A stretch of 64,000 bases of DNA from Intrasporangiaceae bacterium URHB0013 (GTDB lineage: Bacteria > Actinomycetota > Actinomycetes > Actinomycetales > Dermatophilaceae). The stretch spans positions 601,423 through 665,422 of the forward strand of contig KK211150.1 in NCBI GenBank assembly GCA_000620545.1, in the 5' to 3' direction. Below are positions 17,138 to 26,109 of the stretch, piece after piece; position 1 is the stretch's first letter, and each line of letters starts with the position of its first letter. A program made the position numbers and the translations under genes. The notes beneath the pieces are model-generated. The model searched no databases and was not told the origin of the DNA. It saw only the letters and a program-made list of their open reading frames with translations.

Positions 17138-18499
17138 GTGCACGTGGCTCTCGCTCCAGTCCAGCTCGACCGGGCCACCTTGCAACGCAAGGTGGTTCGG
17201 ACGCTCGTCTGCTCACAGATCCTCAGCGGTGTCGGCATGGCCTGCGGCATCGCGGTCGGCGCGCTGCTTGCCGAGGAGCTGAGCGGCACGGAGGCACTCG
17301 CGGGCGTGGGCACGACCGCCCAGGTCCTCGGTACCGCGCTGCTGACGATCCCCGTCGCTCGCGCGACAGCCGCTCGCGGACGTCGCGTCGGCCTGCGGTG
17401 GGGCCTGGCCGTGGCGTTCCTCGGTGCAGCGCTCGTCGTCGTGGCCGCCGTGATGCGGTCGTTCCCGCTCTTCGCCGTCGGCATGTTCCTCTTCGGTGGT
17501 GGCACGACGGCCAACAACCAGGCCAGGTATGCCGCCGCCGACCTTGCTGCCCCGGCCCGCCGGGGGCGTGACCTGTCGATCGTCGTGTGGGCCACGACGA
17601 TCGGTTCCGTGGCCGGGCCGAATCTCGTCGGACCCGGCAAGGCGCTGGCGCAGGCCCTCGGCCTGCCCGAGCTGGCGGGGACGTTCCTCTTCTCGCTCGT
17701 CGGGTTCGTGCTGGCCTGGCTCGTCGTCGACCGGCTGCTGCGCCCCGACCCGCTGATGACAGCCCGGGCCCTCGACGCCGCCGAGCGTGAGGCGAGCCGC
17801 CGGTCCGCTGTGCCGGAACCACCCTCCGGGGCCGTGCAGTCGGCCGACGTCGTGGTCGACACGGTCTCGGCTGGGGTGGCCGACGTGCCGAACCACGACG
17901 GCTCGATGCGGCGCGGCCTCGCGGTGGCAAGAGCCAATCCCCGCGTCCTGCAGGCGATGCTCGTCATGGCCCTCGGGCACCTCGTCATGGTGAGCGTCAT
18001 GGTGATGACACCGATCCACATGAAGCACGGTCACGCCGAGCTCGAGGTCATCGGCTTCGTCATCTCGGTGCACATCCTGGGGATGTTCGCGCTGTCGCCG
18101 CTCGTGGGCGCGGCCGTCGACCGCTGGGGTCCCGCGCCGGTCGCCATGACCGGCGGCGTCGTGCTCACCCTTGCGTCGGCGCTCGCGGCTCGCTCGCACG
18201 CCGGTTGGTCGGGACTGCTCCTCGTGGCGCTCTTCCTGCTCGGCGTGGGCTGGTCGTGCACGCTCGTGTCGGGCTCGACGCTGCTCACATCGGTGGTCAC
18301 GACCGACGAGCGTCCCGCGACGCAGGGCCTGGCGGACGTGGTCATGGGTCTGGCCGGTGCCGCAGGCGGCGTGGCAGCCGGCATCGTCGTCGGCTCGCTC
18401 GGCTACTCGGCTCTCGCGAGCGGGTCCGCCGCCGTCGGCGTCGTCATCCTCGTCGTGGGCGCTGCCCGCGTGAAGCGAACCGGCCCCGACGTCGGCTGA
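17138..18499 (+). CDS. MFS transporter
   Basis: A 453-residue major facilitator with about 12 hydrophobic segments and a long central cytoplasmic loop (about residues 205-250, acidic and Ser-rich). It begins 2 nt after the paaN stop, so it may be cotranscribed and could move an aromatic acid or relieve a toxic intermediate; that role is inference. GTG at 17138 is used; GTG at 17144 is equally possible and no strong ribosome-binding site distinguishes them. The substrate cannot be identified. Confidence 0.8.
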   Translation: MHVALAPVQLDRATLQRKVVRTLVCSQILSGVGMACGIAVGALLAEELSGTEALAGVGTTAQVLGTALLTIPVARATAARGRRVGLRWGLAVAFLGAALVVVAAVMRSFPLFAVGMFLFGGGTTANNQARYAAADLAAPARRGRDLSIVVWATTIGSVAGPNLVGPGKALAQALGLPELAGTFLFSLVGFVLAWLVVDRLLRPDPLMTARALDAAEREASRRSAVPEPPSGAVQSADVVVDTVSAGVADVPNHDGSMRRGLAVARANPRVLQAMLVMALGHLVMVSVMVMTPIHMKHGHAELEVIGFVISVHILGMFALSPLVGAAVDRWGPAPVAMTGGVVLTLASALAARSHAGWSGLLLVALFLLGVGWSCTLVSGSTLLTSVVTTDERPATQGLADVVMGLAGAAGGVAAGIVVGSLGYSALASGSAAVGVVILVVGAARVKRTGPDVG

Positions 18500-18524
18500 G
18501 CAGCGTGACTGTCGGCGTGTGGAC

Positions 18525-19121
18525 TCACCCGGCCGTCACCCCGAGAACGGTCTCGATCAGCTTCGGCACGTCGTCGGGGCGAAAGGGCGTGCTGGTCATC
18601 ACGCGGCAGTAGACGATGGCTCCCGCCAGGGCGATCGCAGCCGTGTCTCGGTCGACCGTCGCGGGGAAGGTGCCGTCCGCCACGCCGTCGGCGATGGCTT
18701 CGACGAGGGACTGTCGCCGAGTTGCCGCGTACGTGTGGTGGAAGGCGCGGACGTCGGGGTCGTGTTCAGCGGCCTCGATCAGCGCCGGGGTGCACCCGGT
18801 GATCGCGGTGTCGGCGAAGGCGCCGGACAGGTGGCGCAAGAGCCGCTCGACGCGATGGAGAGGCGCGTCGGGAACGTGGGCGGCGTCCCCGGGCGGCTGC
18901 ACGTTGAGGGTCTCGAGCGCGTCCGCGACCAGCGCCAGCTTGCTCGTCCAGTGGCGGTAGATCGTGCTCTTGGCCACGCCGCTGCGTCTCGCCACCGACT
19001 CGATCGTGAAGCCCCCATAGCCGCGCGCTGCGAGCTCCTCCAGTGCCTCCCGCTTGACCACCTCATGGGTGCGCTCGATGCGCGGATCCGGGTGCGTGTG
19101 CCGGCGTTCCAGACTGCTCAT
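18525..19121 (-). CDS. TetR-family transcriptional regulator
   Basis: A 198-residue one-component regulator. The N-terminal helix-turn-helix reads LEELAARGYGGFTIESVARR then SGVAKSTIYRHWTSKLAL, a standard TetR DNA-binding domain. The C-terminal ligand domain resembles TetR_C members with FRPDDVPKLIETVLGV. The ATG encoding MSSLERRHTH is preferred over an upstream in-frame start. It converges on the MFS gene with 25 bp between stops. No clear operator was found in front of either gene. Confidence 0.87.
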   Translation of the reverse strand: MSSLERRHTHPDPRIERTHEVVKREALEELAARGYGGFTIESVARRSGVAKSTIYRHWTSKLALVADALETLNVQPPGDAAHVPDAPLHRVERLLRHLSGAFADTAITGCTPALIEAAEHDPDVRAFHHTYAATRRQSLVEAIADGVADGTFPATVDRDTAAIALAGAIVYCRVMTSTPFRPDDVPKLIETVLGVTAG

Positions 19122-19274
19122 GGGTCGATGGGTTCCTGTCCGTGCGGCGGCTCGGGGCTCCTCCCGCAATCGTACGCGGTCGTATCGCTGTGAAACGTAA
19201 CCGTTGCATAAGTGCGTCCGTCGGCGTAGCGTCGTCTAGGTCACCACATGGACCGCAGCTGGGAGGCACGGGTG

Positions 19275-19655
19275 ATGGCCGTAGGGGTGCGTTACATCGT
19301 CCACGACGTCGAGGCGGCCGTGGGGTTCTACACCGAGCGCCTCGGCTTCCGCCTCGAGATGGGGCCGGTGCCGGGCTTCGCGATCCTGGCGCGCGGCGAC
19401 CTGCGCCTGTTCCTCAACCAGCCCGGCGCGGGTGGTGCCGGGCATGCAGGGGAGCAGGACGGGGCGCCTCCCGCCCCCGGCGGCTGGAGCCGCTTCCAGC
19501 TCGTCGTCGAGGACCTCGACGAGGAGATCGAGCGGCTCCGTGGAGCAGGCGCCACGTTCCGCGGTGACGTGGCCGAGGGTGCCGGCGGACGCCAGGCCCT
19601 CGTGGAGGATCCGTCCGGCAACCCGGTCGAGCTGTTCGAGCCGGCCCGGAGATGA
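19275..19655 (+). CDS. VOC-superfamily (glyoxalase-like) protein
   Basis: A 126-residue single-domain vicinal-oxygen-chelate protein with paired beta-alpha-beta-beta-beta modules: GVRYIVHDVEAAVGFYTERL at the start and ALVEDPSGNPVELFEP at the end. The terminal Glu in PVELFEP fits the metal-ligand position of many VOC enzymes. The start at 19275 has GGGAGG 9 nt upstream; an in-frame ATG at 19248 would add nine residues. Function is unknown; bleomycin-resistance-like binding and dioxygenase-like roles are both possible. Confidence 0.78.
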   Translation: MAVGVRYIVHDVEAAVGFYTERLGFRLEMGPVPGFAILARGDLRLFLNQPGAGGAGHAGEQDGAPPAPGGWSRFQLVVEDLDEEIERLRGAGATFRGDVAEGAGGRQALVEDPSGNPVELFEPARR

Positions 19656-19679
19656 GCGGGCCGTGAGGCCGTCCGGAGC

Positions 19680-20060
19680 TCAGCTCAGGAGCGTCAGCAC
19701 GAACCCGATGAGCGGCAGCGTCCCCTGCGTCAGGGCGGCGCGCAGGTAGCTGCGCCCGGTCGTCACGAGAACGGTCGCGGCCAGTGCCATCGAGCCGGTG
19801 CAGAAGAGGACGAGGGTGCGACCGGCCGTGTCCTGGTCGCTCCACCAGAGCACGAGGCCGAGGGCTGCGCCGAGCCCGAGGAAGAGGTTGTAGAAGCCCT
19901 GGTTGTACGCCATGGGCCGGGTGACGTCCGCCGCTGCCTGGTCGGCCACACCGAAGCGCTTCCACACCTCGGGACGGGTCCAGCCGACGCTCTCCATCCA
20001 GAAGATGTAGACATGGAGCAGTGCGGCCAGCCCGACGAACACGCTTGCGGCGATCCTCAT
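19680..20060 (-). CDS. DUF1304-family membrane protein
   Basis: A 126-residue membrane protein with four hydrophobic segments, matching DUF1304 in length and motifs: an N-terminal VFVGLAALLHVYIFWMESV, then RPMAYNQGFYNLFLGLGA, then a closing hydrophobic segment LIGFVLTLLS. The function of the family is not established. A TACGAT hexamer ends 6 nt before the ATG, suggesting a leaderless transcript. Confidence 0.85.
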   Translation of the reverse strand: MRIAASVFVGLAALLHVYIFWMESVGWTRPEVWKRFGVADQAAADVTRPMAYNQGFYNLFLGLGAALGLVLWWSDQDTAGRTLVLFCTGSMALAATVLVTTGRSYLRAALTQGTLPLIGFVLTLLS

Positions 20061-20066
20061 GCTCGG

Positions 20067-20072
20067 ATCGTA
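20067..20072 (-). promoter_or_regulatory. -10 hexamer of the DUF1304 gene (leaderless geometry)
   Basis: TACGAT on the minus strand ends 6 nt (ccgagc) before the ATG at 20060. The hexamer lies in the 38-bp gap after the sbcC stop. Confidence 0.5.
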
Positions 20073-20098
20073 GGGCTGCGCCCGGGCCGGCGCATCGG

Positions 20099-23092
20099 TC
20101 AGGCGGTGATGCGCAGGGTGCTCGTGCGGTCGGGCCGGACGAGCACCTCGATGCGGTCGGCCACGCGCGACTTCAGCTCGGTGACGTGGCTGACGATGCC
20201 GACGGTGCGACCGCCCTCACGGAGTCCCTCGAGGGTGTGCATGACGTCGTCGAGCACGTCGGGGTCGAGCGTGCCGAAACCCTCGTCGACGAACAGGGTG
20301 CCGAGGTCGACGCCCCCGGACTCGGCCCGCACGACCTCGGCGAGGGCAAGCGCCAGGGACAGCGAGACGTAGAAGGTCTCGCCGCCGGAGAGCGTGCCGA
20401 CCTCGCGCACCTGGTTGGTGTGCATGTCGTGGACGCGCACGCCGAGGCCCGACTTGGCATTGCCCTTCTTCGCATCGGTGTGCTCGAGCGTGTAGCGCCC
20501 ACCGGAGAATCGGCCGAGCTCGGTGTTGGCGGCCGACAGCACCTCGGTGAAGCGCCGGATGAGGACGTACTTCGCGAGGTCGAGGTTGAGCTGGTTGTCG
20601 CCGTTGCCGGCCACGAGCTGGCCGACCCGCACGGCATCGGCGGTCTCGGCGATGACGGCGGCGTTGCGAGCCATCGCCTCACGGACGTCGGAGACGCGTC
20701 GCTTCGTGCGAGTGACCTGGTCCCGCAGGCTGCCGTGCGCGTTGCTCGCAGCCTCCATGTCCTTCTTGGCCGCGGCCGCGAGGGCCTCGAGCTGCTCGAT
20801 GTCGTCGAACAGGGCGTCGAGCTGGACGTCGGCGAGCTCGGGCCCGGTGAGCCCGGCACGAACCTGGGTGCAGGCCCGCTCGAACTCCGCTATCTCGCGC
20901 GTCTTCGCGTTGATCCACTCGGCACCGCGGTCGGCCGCCATCCACTCGGCGACGTCGGCGAAGCCGAACTGGGCGAGGTCGGCGTCGCGTGCCGCGGTGT
21001 CCTCGGCGACGGAGGAGGCGGCGACGTCGCGCTGGCCGAGGGCGTCGATGAGGGCGTCGATGCGCCCGGCGCCCGCGACGAGCGCATCGCGTCGTGCTGT
21101 GACGCTGGGGTGGCTGTCGCGGGCGAGCTCGACGACGGCCGTCTCCTCGGCGATGCGGCCGTCGAGGTCGGCGACCGACTGCTCGGCGCGAGCGAGGTCG
21201 GCCCCGAGCCGGCCCGCCTGGGCCGACAGGGTGTCGACGCGGGCCCGCAGCTCGGCCAGGCGCGCCACCCCGGCCTCGACGTCGGAGCGGGCCTGCACCG
21301 ACGCGCGCAGCTCGTGGGCGGCCGCCTCGGCCCGGGAGCGGGCGGAGGCGACGTCGAGCCCGTCGCACCGCGCGAGCAGCTCGCGCACCTCGGACCGGAG
21401 GGTCATGAGCGCCTCGGCGGCCCGGGTCGCCTGCTCGCGCAGCCGGACGACCCGGGACCCCTCGACCTCGATCTGCTCTGGTGTGACCGCGTCAAGCGTC
21501 GGGCGGGCGGGTGACGGGTGCGCGATCGAACCGCATACCGGGCAGGGGTCGCCCTCGACGAGGGACAGCCCCAGCTCGCCGGCGATGCCGTCGATGCGGG
21601 CCCGGCGCAGGGCGGCCAGCGACGTCTCGGCCGACGCCACCGCCGAGAGTGCCTCGGCCGCAGCCGACTCCGCGCGGGGGACCCGGGCAACTGCGGCCTC
21701 GTGGGCCACGGCCGCCTCGAGCCGGTCCTTCGCCCGCTCACCGTCGGCCGCGCGCCCGTCGAGGAGGGCCGCCACGCGCCGCGCCTCGGTGAGGGCCTCG
21801 TCGTGGGTCGCGATCGTCGCGGGGAGCGCGTCGAGCTCGCTCGTCACCGTCGCGGCGGATTGCCGTATGCCGTCGAGCCGCTCACGCAGCCGCGCCAGCT
21901 CGCCGACGCGCCCGGCCAGCGCAGCCTCGAGGGCGATCGCCCCGGTGAGGGAGCCGACGACCTCACGGGCCTGTGCTGCGGCCTCGCGCAGGGCGGCCGG
22001 ACCACGGTCGCGCAGACCCGGTTCGACGCCTGCGCGGGCCTGCGTCAGGGCCGCCTCGGCACGTTTGAGCGTCGCCTCGGACTGGGCCAGCGTGCGCACG
22101 GCCCCGGCGACGGGCCGCGCCTGGCGGGCGCGGGCCACCTCGTCGCCTAGCTGCTGGAAGGCCACCGCCTGCTTGCCGAGGTCGTGCTCCTGCTGCTGGA
22201 GCTGGAGGAGCCGCTCGCGGCGCTGCATGCGCAGTCGGGCGTCACTGACCATGTCGGCCATCTGCTTGTGGGTCTCGATGGCCTCTCTGCTCGCCTTGCC
22301 CGCATGCCGCTCGCGGGTCGCCAGCTCGTCGAGGACCTGGGCGAGCTCCGCGTCGAGGGCCTCGGGTGTCGTGCGGCCCAGGGCCTCCAGCTCCTCGCGC
22401 CGCTGGGTATCAAGGCCGGCCGACACGGCGAGCGCGTGCATCGTCAGGCGGATCTCGTCGACGGCCGACTGGCGTCGCGCCTGCGCGGCCCGCCCGGTCT
22501 CGACGATCTCGTCCTGGACCCGGCGGAAGAAGGCCGTGCCGAAGACCTTCTCGAGGAGCTTGCCCTTGTCCTCGGAGCGAGCGCGCAGGAAGGTCGCGAA
22601 CTCGCCCTGGGGCAGGATCACCGTCTGCACGAACTGGTCGCGCGTGAGCCCGACGGCGCGGGTGATCTCGTCGTCGCAGTCGCCGATGTTGGTCGAGAGC
22701 AGCTCCCCGCCGTCGAGGTCGTCGGGTGTCTGCAGGCGCCACAGCTTGATCGTCGGCTGCTGCACCGTGGTGCCCTCGCCGCGCGACTTGGGCCGCTCGA
22801 AGCGGGGCGTGCGCTGGACGCGGTAGAGCCCCGACTGGGTCTCGAAGACGAGCACGACGACCGGCACGGTGCGTGGGTCGGCGTGGTGCGAGTGGATGCG
22901 CTCGACGTCGGCGGAGGCCTGGGCGACCTTGCCGTAGAGCGCGAAGGTGATGGCGTCGATGATCGTCGACTTGCCCGAGCCGGTCGGGCCCTCGAGCAGG
23001 AACAGGCCGGCGCGCCCGACGGTGGTGAAGTCGATGACCTCGGTGCCGGCGTACGGCCCGATGGCCGTCATGGACAGGTGGTGCAGCTGCAC
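20099..23092 (-). CDS. sbcC: DNA double-strand-end nuclease subunit SbcC
   Basis: A 997-residue SMC-like ATPase, the Rad50 counterpart, which with SbcD opens hairpins and trims blocked DNA ends. Walker A is GPTGSGKS (35-42). Long heptad-rich coiled coils flank the zinc hook CPVC (Cys517 and Cys520). The C-terminal half carries LSGGETFYVSLSLALALAEV and the Walker B segment LGTLFVDEGFGTLD. The GTG start lies 1 nt after the sbcD stop (TGACGTG), so translation is coupled. Confidence 0.95.
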   Translation of the reverse strand: MQLHHLSMTAIGPYAGTEVIDFTTVGRAGLFLLEGPTGSGKSTIIDAITFALYGKVAQASADVERIHSHHADPRTVPVVVLVFETQSGLYRVQRTPRFERPKSRGEGTTVQQPTIKLWRLQTPDDLDGGELLSTNIGDCDDEITRAVGLTRDQFVQTVILPQGEFATFLRARSEDKGKLLEKVFGTAFFRRVQDEIVETGRAAQARRQSAVDEIRLTMHALAVSAGLDTQRREELEALGRTTPEALDAELAQVLDELATRERHAGKASREAIETHKQMADMVSDARLRMQRRERLLQLQQQEHDLGKQAVAFQQLGDEVARARQARPVAGAVRTLAQSEATLKRAEAALTQARAGVEPGLRDRGPAALREAAAQAREVVGSLTGAIALEAALAGRVGELARLRERLDGIRQSAATVTSELDALPATIATHDEALTEARRVAALLDGRAADGERAKDRLEAAVAHEAAVARVPRAESAAAEALSAVASAETSLAALRRARIDGIAGELGLSLVEGDPCPVCGSIAHPSPARPTLDAVTPEQIEVEGSRVVRLREQATRAAEALMTLRSEVRELLARCDGLDVASARSRAEAAAHELRASVQARSDVEAGVARLAELRARVDTLSAQAGRLGADLARAEQSVADLDGRIAEETAVVELARDSHPSVTARRDALVAGAGRIDALIDALGQRDVAASSVAEDTAARDADLAQFGFADVAEWMAADRGAEWINAKTREIAEFERACTQVRAGLTGPELADVQLDALFDDIEQLEALAAAAKKDMEAASNAHGSLRDQVTRTKRRVSDVREAMARNAAVIAETADAVRVGQLVAGNGDNQLNLDLAKYVLIRRFTEVLSAANTELGRFSGGRYTLEHTDAKKGNAKSGLGVRVHDMHTNQVREVGTLSGGETFYVSLSLALALAEVVRAESGGVDLGTLFVDEGFGTLDPDVLDDVMHTLEGLREGGRTVGIVSHVTELKSRVADRIEVLVRPDRTSTLRITA

Positions 23093-23093
23093 G

Positions 23094-24290
23094 TCACGCC
23101 ACCTCCTGCGCCTCGGCCCGGTGCTGGGCCCTCACCGCCGCCTCGAAGCCGGCCTCGAAGACGTCGACCTCGCCGCCGCTCGCCTCGGTCTTGGTGACGT
23201 AGGCGATGAAGTCGGCGCCGAGCTCACGCGGGTCGCGCTCACTGACGACGGTCGTCCCCGCTCGGCCGCGGTCGATGGCGCCCTCAGGCTCGTGGAAGAC
23301 CTGCAGGGCGTACGGGAAGCGGGACTTGAGACGGTCCATCAACGAGTCGGGTCGGATCCGGTCGGTGACGGTGACGCGCACCCACGCGTCCTCGGCACCC
23401 GCGAAGTCCGCCGACTCGAGCAGCTCGTCGAGACGCCCGCGCAGCGTCGCCATGGCGCGCGGCTGGACGATCTCGACCGGCGTCACGCGCGCCGGCCCGG
23501 TCGCGTCCAGGTCGACGAGGAGCACGACCTTCCGGTGGTCCTGCTCGGAGAAGGAGTAGCGCAGCGGCGAGCCGGAGTAGCGCACGACCGATCCCGCTGC
23601 ACCGTCTGGAGCCTGCGTGCCGTGGAGGTGGCCGAGGGCGGCGTAGTCGAGGCCGTGGAACACCGTGCCGGCGACCCGGTCGACGCCCCCGACCATGATC
23701 GAGCGCTCGGAGTCGCTCGGCTCGGCGCCCGCGACGAAGGCGTGCGCGAGGACCACGGAGCGCACGCCGGGCCGCTCGGCCAGGTCGGCGCGGATGCGGT
23801 CGCAGGCAGCACCCACGACGGCCTGGTGGGAGCGCGGCAGCGGCTCCCCACCACCCGCCAGCGCAACTCGCGCGTGGTCGGGGTCGAGGTAGGGGATGCC
23901 GTAGACGGCGGCCTGCACGCCGTTGCTGTCCTCGAGCTGCACCGGCAGGTCGATCTGGCCGAGGTCGGTGACCATGCGGATGGTCTCGCGGAAGAGGCCC
24001 GCGCCGTAGCCGAGCCGGATCGACGAGTCGTGGTTGCCCGACGTCACGACGACGGTCGTGACGGCCGACAGCCGCGACAGGGTCCACTCGAACAGCTGCA
24101 CCGACTCGACGGGCGGCACGCCGCGGTCGTAGACGTCGCCGGCGAGGAGCACGGCATCGACGGGAATGCCGTCGGGTGGGTCCTCCACGAGCTCGCAGAT
24201 GCGCTCGAGCACCGCGGACTGCGCCTCGTGGAGGTTCACGCCGTGGAGCGTGCGCCCGAGGTGCCAGTCGGAGGTGTGGAGCAACCGCAT
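23094..24290 (-). CDS. sbcD: DNA double-strand-end nuclease subunit SbcD
   Basis: A 398-residue Mre11-type metallophosphoesterase and partner of SbcC. The metal-binding motifs are visible: LHTSDWHLG (Asp8, His10), LAGDVYDRG, VTSGNHDS and LGHLHGTQ. The capping domain follows (VRYSGSPLRYSFSE). The ATG at 24290 begins the conserved MRLLHTSDWHLG, and a TACCGT hexamer ends 6 nt upstream, so a leaderless sbcDC transcript is likely. The holin-like gene upstream is separated by a strong hairpin. Confidence 0.95.
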   Translation of the reverse strand: MRLLHTSDWHLGRTLHGVNLHEAQSAVLERICELVEDPPDGIPVDAVLLAGDVYDRGVPPVESVQLFEWTLSRLSAVTTVVVTSGNHDSSIRLGYGAGLFRETIRMVTDLGQIDLPVQLEDSNGVQAAVYGIPYLDPDHARVALAGGGEPLPRSHQAVVGAACDRIRADLAERPGVRSVVLAHAFVAGAEPSDSERSIMVGGVDRVAGTVFHGLDYAALGHLHGTQAPDGAAGSVVRYSGSPLRYSFSEQDHRKVVLLVDLDATGPARVTPVEIVQPRAMATLRGRLDELLESADFAGAEDAWVRVTVTDRIRPDSLMDRLKSRFPYALQVFHEPEGAIDRGRAGTTVVSERDPRELGADFIAYVTKTEASGGEVDVFEAGFEAAVRAQHRAEAQEVA

Positions 24291-24296
24291 GCCACG

Positions 24297-24302
24297 ACGG
24301 TA
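24297..24302 (-). promoter_or_regulatory. -10 hexamer of sbcD (leaderless geometry)
   Basis: TACCGT on the minus strand ends 6 nt (cgtggc) before the sbcD ATG at 24290. Confidence 0.55.
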
Positions 24303-24423
24303 GGACCCCGCGCCGACACCCTCACCACCGACACCCCGACGACATCCGCGCCGGTCGCCGAGCGGTCGGCGCCACGGGCAGAGGCGGCTCGCCCGCCGTC
24401 GGTGCAGGCCCCCACCATGAGCA

Positions 24424-24472
24424 CGTATGCCGTGAGCCCGCCTCCGAGCGGAAGGCGGGCTCACGGCATACG
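24424..24472 (-). terminator. Perfect 20-bp hairpin built from inverted GTATGCCG motifs
   Basis: The arms 24424-24443 and 24453-24472 are perfectly complementary over 20 bp, around a 9-nt loop (ccgagcgga). Each arm carries one copy of the overrepresented octamer (GTATGCCG and CGGCATAC). It lies 20 bp downstream of the holin-like gene stop and before the sbcD promoter, so it probably ends the pfkA-holin transcript. There is no clear U-tract. Confidence 0.8.
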
Positions 24473-24492
24473 AAACGTCCGGTGGTGCGGCC

Positions 24493-24870
24493 TCAGTCGG
24501 TCTTGATGAAGCTGAGGAGCATCGAGACGAAGGTGATGATGAGCGCGCCGAAGACCGCGTCCCAGAAGAAGTGGTCGACGTGGAAGGGCAGGTCCAGCTT
24601 GCCGGCCAGCCACGACGTGAGCTGGAGCATGAGGGCGTTGACGATGAAGACGAACAGCCCGAGCGTCACGATGATGAGCGGCAGCGAGATCAACTTGAGG
24701 ATCGGCTTGATGAAGAAGTTCACGACGCCGAAGATCAGGGCCACGAGAATGACGGTCCAGATGACCTGAGTCGTCGAGCCACCGCCGAAGGTGATGCCGT
24801 CGATGGCCCACGCGGCCACCCACAGGGCGACGGCGTTGATGACCGTCTGCAGCGCGAAGTTGAGGAGCAT
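24493..24870 (-). CDS. Phage-holin-family membrane protein
   Basis: A 125-residue protein with four hydrophobic helices, like the mycobacterial four-TM holin superfamily: an N-terminal MLLNFALQTVINAVALWVAA, a central ALIFGVVNFFIKPILKLISL and a C-terminal FGALIITFVSMLLSFIKTD. Despite the family name, such proteins are common in actinobacterial chromosomes outside prophages and their role is unclear. It starts 4 nt after the pfkA stop, so it belongs to that operon. No lysin or phage gene is nearby. Confidence 0.85.
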   Translation of the reverse strand: MLLNFALQTVINAVALWVAAWAIDGITFGGGSTTQVIWTVILVALIFGVVNFFIKPILKLISLPLIIVTLGLFVFIVNALMLQLTSWLAGKLDLPFHVDHFFWDAVFGALIITFVSMLLSFIKTD

Positions 24871-24874
24871 GCGC

Positions 24875-25963
24875 TCAGTGTTCCACGGGCGCAGGCGCGT
24901 CCGCGGGAAGACCGGGGTGCTCGTCCCCGGGGATGCGGGGCTGGAACATCGCGTTGAGGCGCAGCAGGTCCGGCTCGACCATCTTGAGCGAGCCGATCGC
25001 CTCGGCGACGGGCACGCGCTCGATGCGGCCCTTCTGGAGGGCGACCATCTGGCCCCACGCGCCGTCGAGGGCGGCCTCCACCGCGGCGACGCCGAAGCGG
25101 GTGCCGAGGACGCGGTCGAAGGCGACCGGCGAGCCGCCGCGCTGGATGTGGCCGAGCGCGGTCATGCGGCTCTCGATGCCGGTCCGGCCCTGGATCTCGC
25201 GGGCGAGGATCGAGCCGATGCCACCGAGGATCTGGTGGCCGTACTTGTCGACCTCCGGTGCCGGGATGTCCATCGTGCCGGGCTTGGGCAGGGCACCTTC
25301 CGCGACGACGACGATCGTCGCGAAACGGCCCTTCTTGTGCCGGTGGACGATCCGCTCGCAGACCTCATCGACGTCGAAGGGCTCCTCGGGCACGAGGGTG
25401 ATCGCGGCGCCCCCGGCGAGGCCGGACCAGATGGCGATGTGGCCGACGTGACGGCCCATGACCTCGACGACGAGGACACGGTGGTGCGACTCGGCGGTCG
25501 TGTGCAGTCGGTCGATGGCGTCGGTGCAGATCTGCACGGCGGTCTGGAAGCCGAACGTCATCTCCGTCAGCGAGATGTCGTTGTCGATCGTCTTGGGCAC
25601 ACCGATGACGGGAAAACCGTTCTCGTGCAAGCGGTTGACGACTCCCATCGAGCCCTCGCCGCCGATGCCGATGATGGCGTCGAGTCCGTGCCGGTCGTAG
25701 GCCTTGCGGACGCGCTTGAGACCGTCCTCGTGGGCGAAGGGCTGGTCACGGCTAGTGCCGAGGATCGTGCCACCGAGGGGCAGGATGCCGCGGCACCGGT
25801 CGACGTCGAGGATCTCGTAGTCGTTGTCCATGACCCCGCGCCACGAGTTGCGGAAGCCGATGACGGTGCTGTCGTACGTGACCTCCGCGGCGCGGGTCGC
25901 GCCCCGGATGACGGCGTTGAGGCCGGGACAGTCCCCGCCCCCGGTGAGGATGCCGATGCGCAT
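24875..25963 (-). CDS. pfkA: 6-phosphofructokinase (group III)
   Basis: This enzyme phosphorylates fructose 6-phosphate in glycolysis. The 362-residue protein has the N-terminal GILTGGGDCPGLNAVIRG, the substrate motif PKTIDNDI and VEVMGRHVGHIA. Near residue 100 it has GGEGS. Gly at the second-last position of this motif is the ATP-type residue (pyrophosphate enzymes have Asp there), whereas the Lys in PKTIDND is the residue of pyrophosphate-type and group III enzymes. By comparison with actinobacterial enzymes, ATP use is more likely. The holin-like gene follows within 4 nt. Confidence 0.93.
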   Translation of the reverse strand: MRIGILTGGGDCPGLNAVIRGATRAAEVTYDSTVIGFRNSWRGVMDNDYEILDVDRCRGILPLGGTILGTSRDQPFAHEDGLKRVRKAYDRHGLDAIIGIGGEGSMGVVNRLHENGFPVIGVPKTIDNDISLTEMTFGFQTAVQICTDAIDRLHTTAESHHRVLVVEVMGRHVGHIAIWSGLAGGAAITLVPEEPFDVDEVCERIVHRHKKGRFATIVVVAEGALPKPGTMDIPAPEVDKYGHQILGGIGSILAREIQGRTGIESRMTALGHIQRGGSPVAFDRVLGTRFGVAAVEAALDGAWGQMVALQKGRIERVPVAEAIGSLKMVEPDLLRLNAMFQPRIPGDEHPGLPADAPAPVEH

Positions 25964-26097
25964 GATCTGACTTTCGTAGGGGTGGCATGAAGAAGATGTC
26001 GAGGCGGCGGTGACGCGACGGTTGTGAGCCTAGCCACAGACGGGGGCCGCCGTCAGGGGAGCGTCCATGGGCCGGTCTCCCGCGTGGACGCTGCCTC

Positions 26098-26103
26098 TAC
26101 AGT
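26098..26103 (+). promoter_or_regulatory. -10 hexamer of hisC/pat (leaderless geometry)
   Basis: TACAGT is followed by 6 nt (tcgggt) and the ATG at 26110. No Shine-Dalgarno sequence is visible. Confidence 0.55.
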
Positions 26104-26109
26104 TCGGGT

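Noticed and set aside
24493-24870. Holin-family gene as a sign of a prophage
   Set aside because: No integrase, lysin, terminase or structural gene is nearby, and it forms an operon with pfkA; this family is common in actinobacterial chromosomes.
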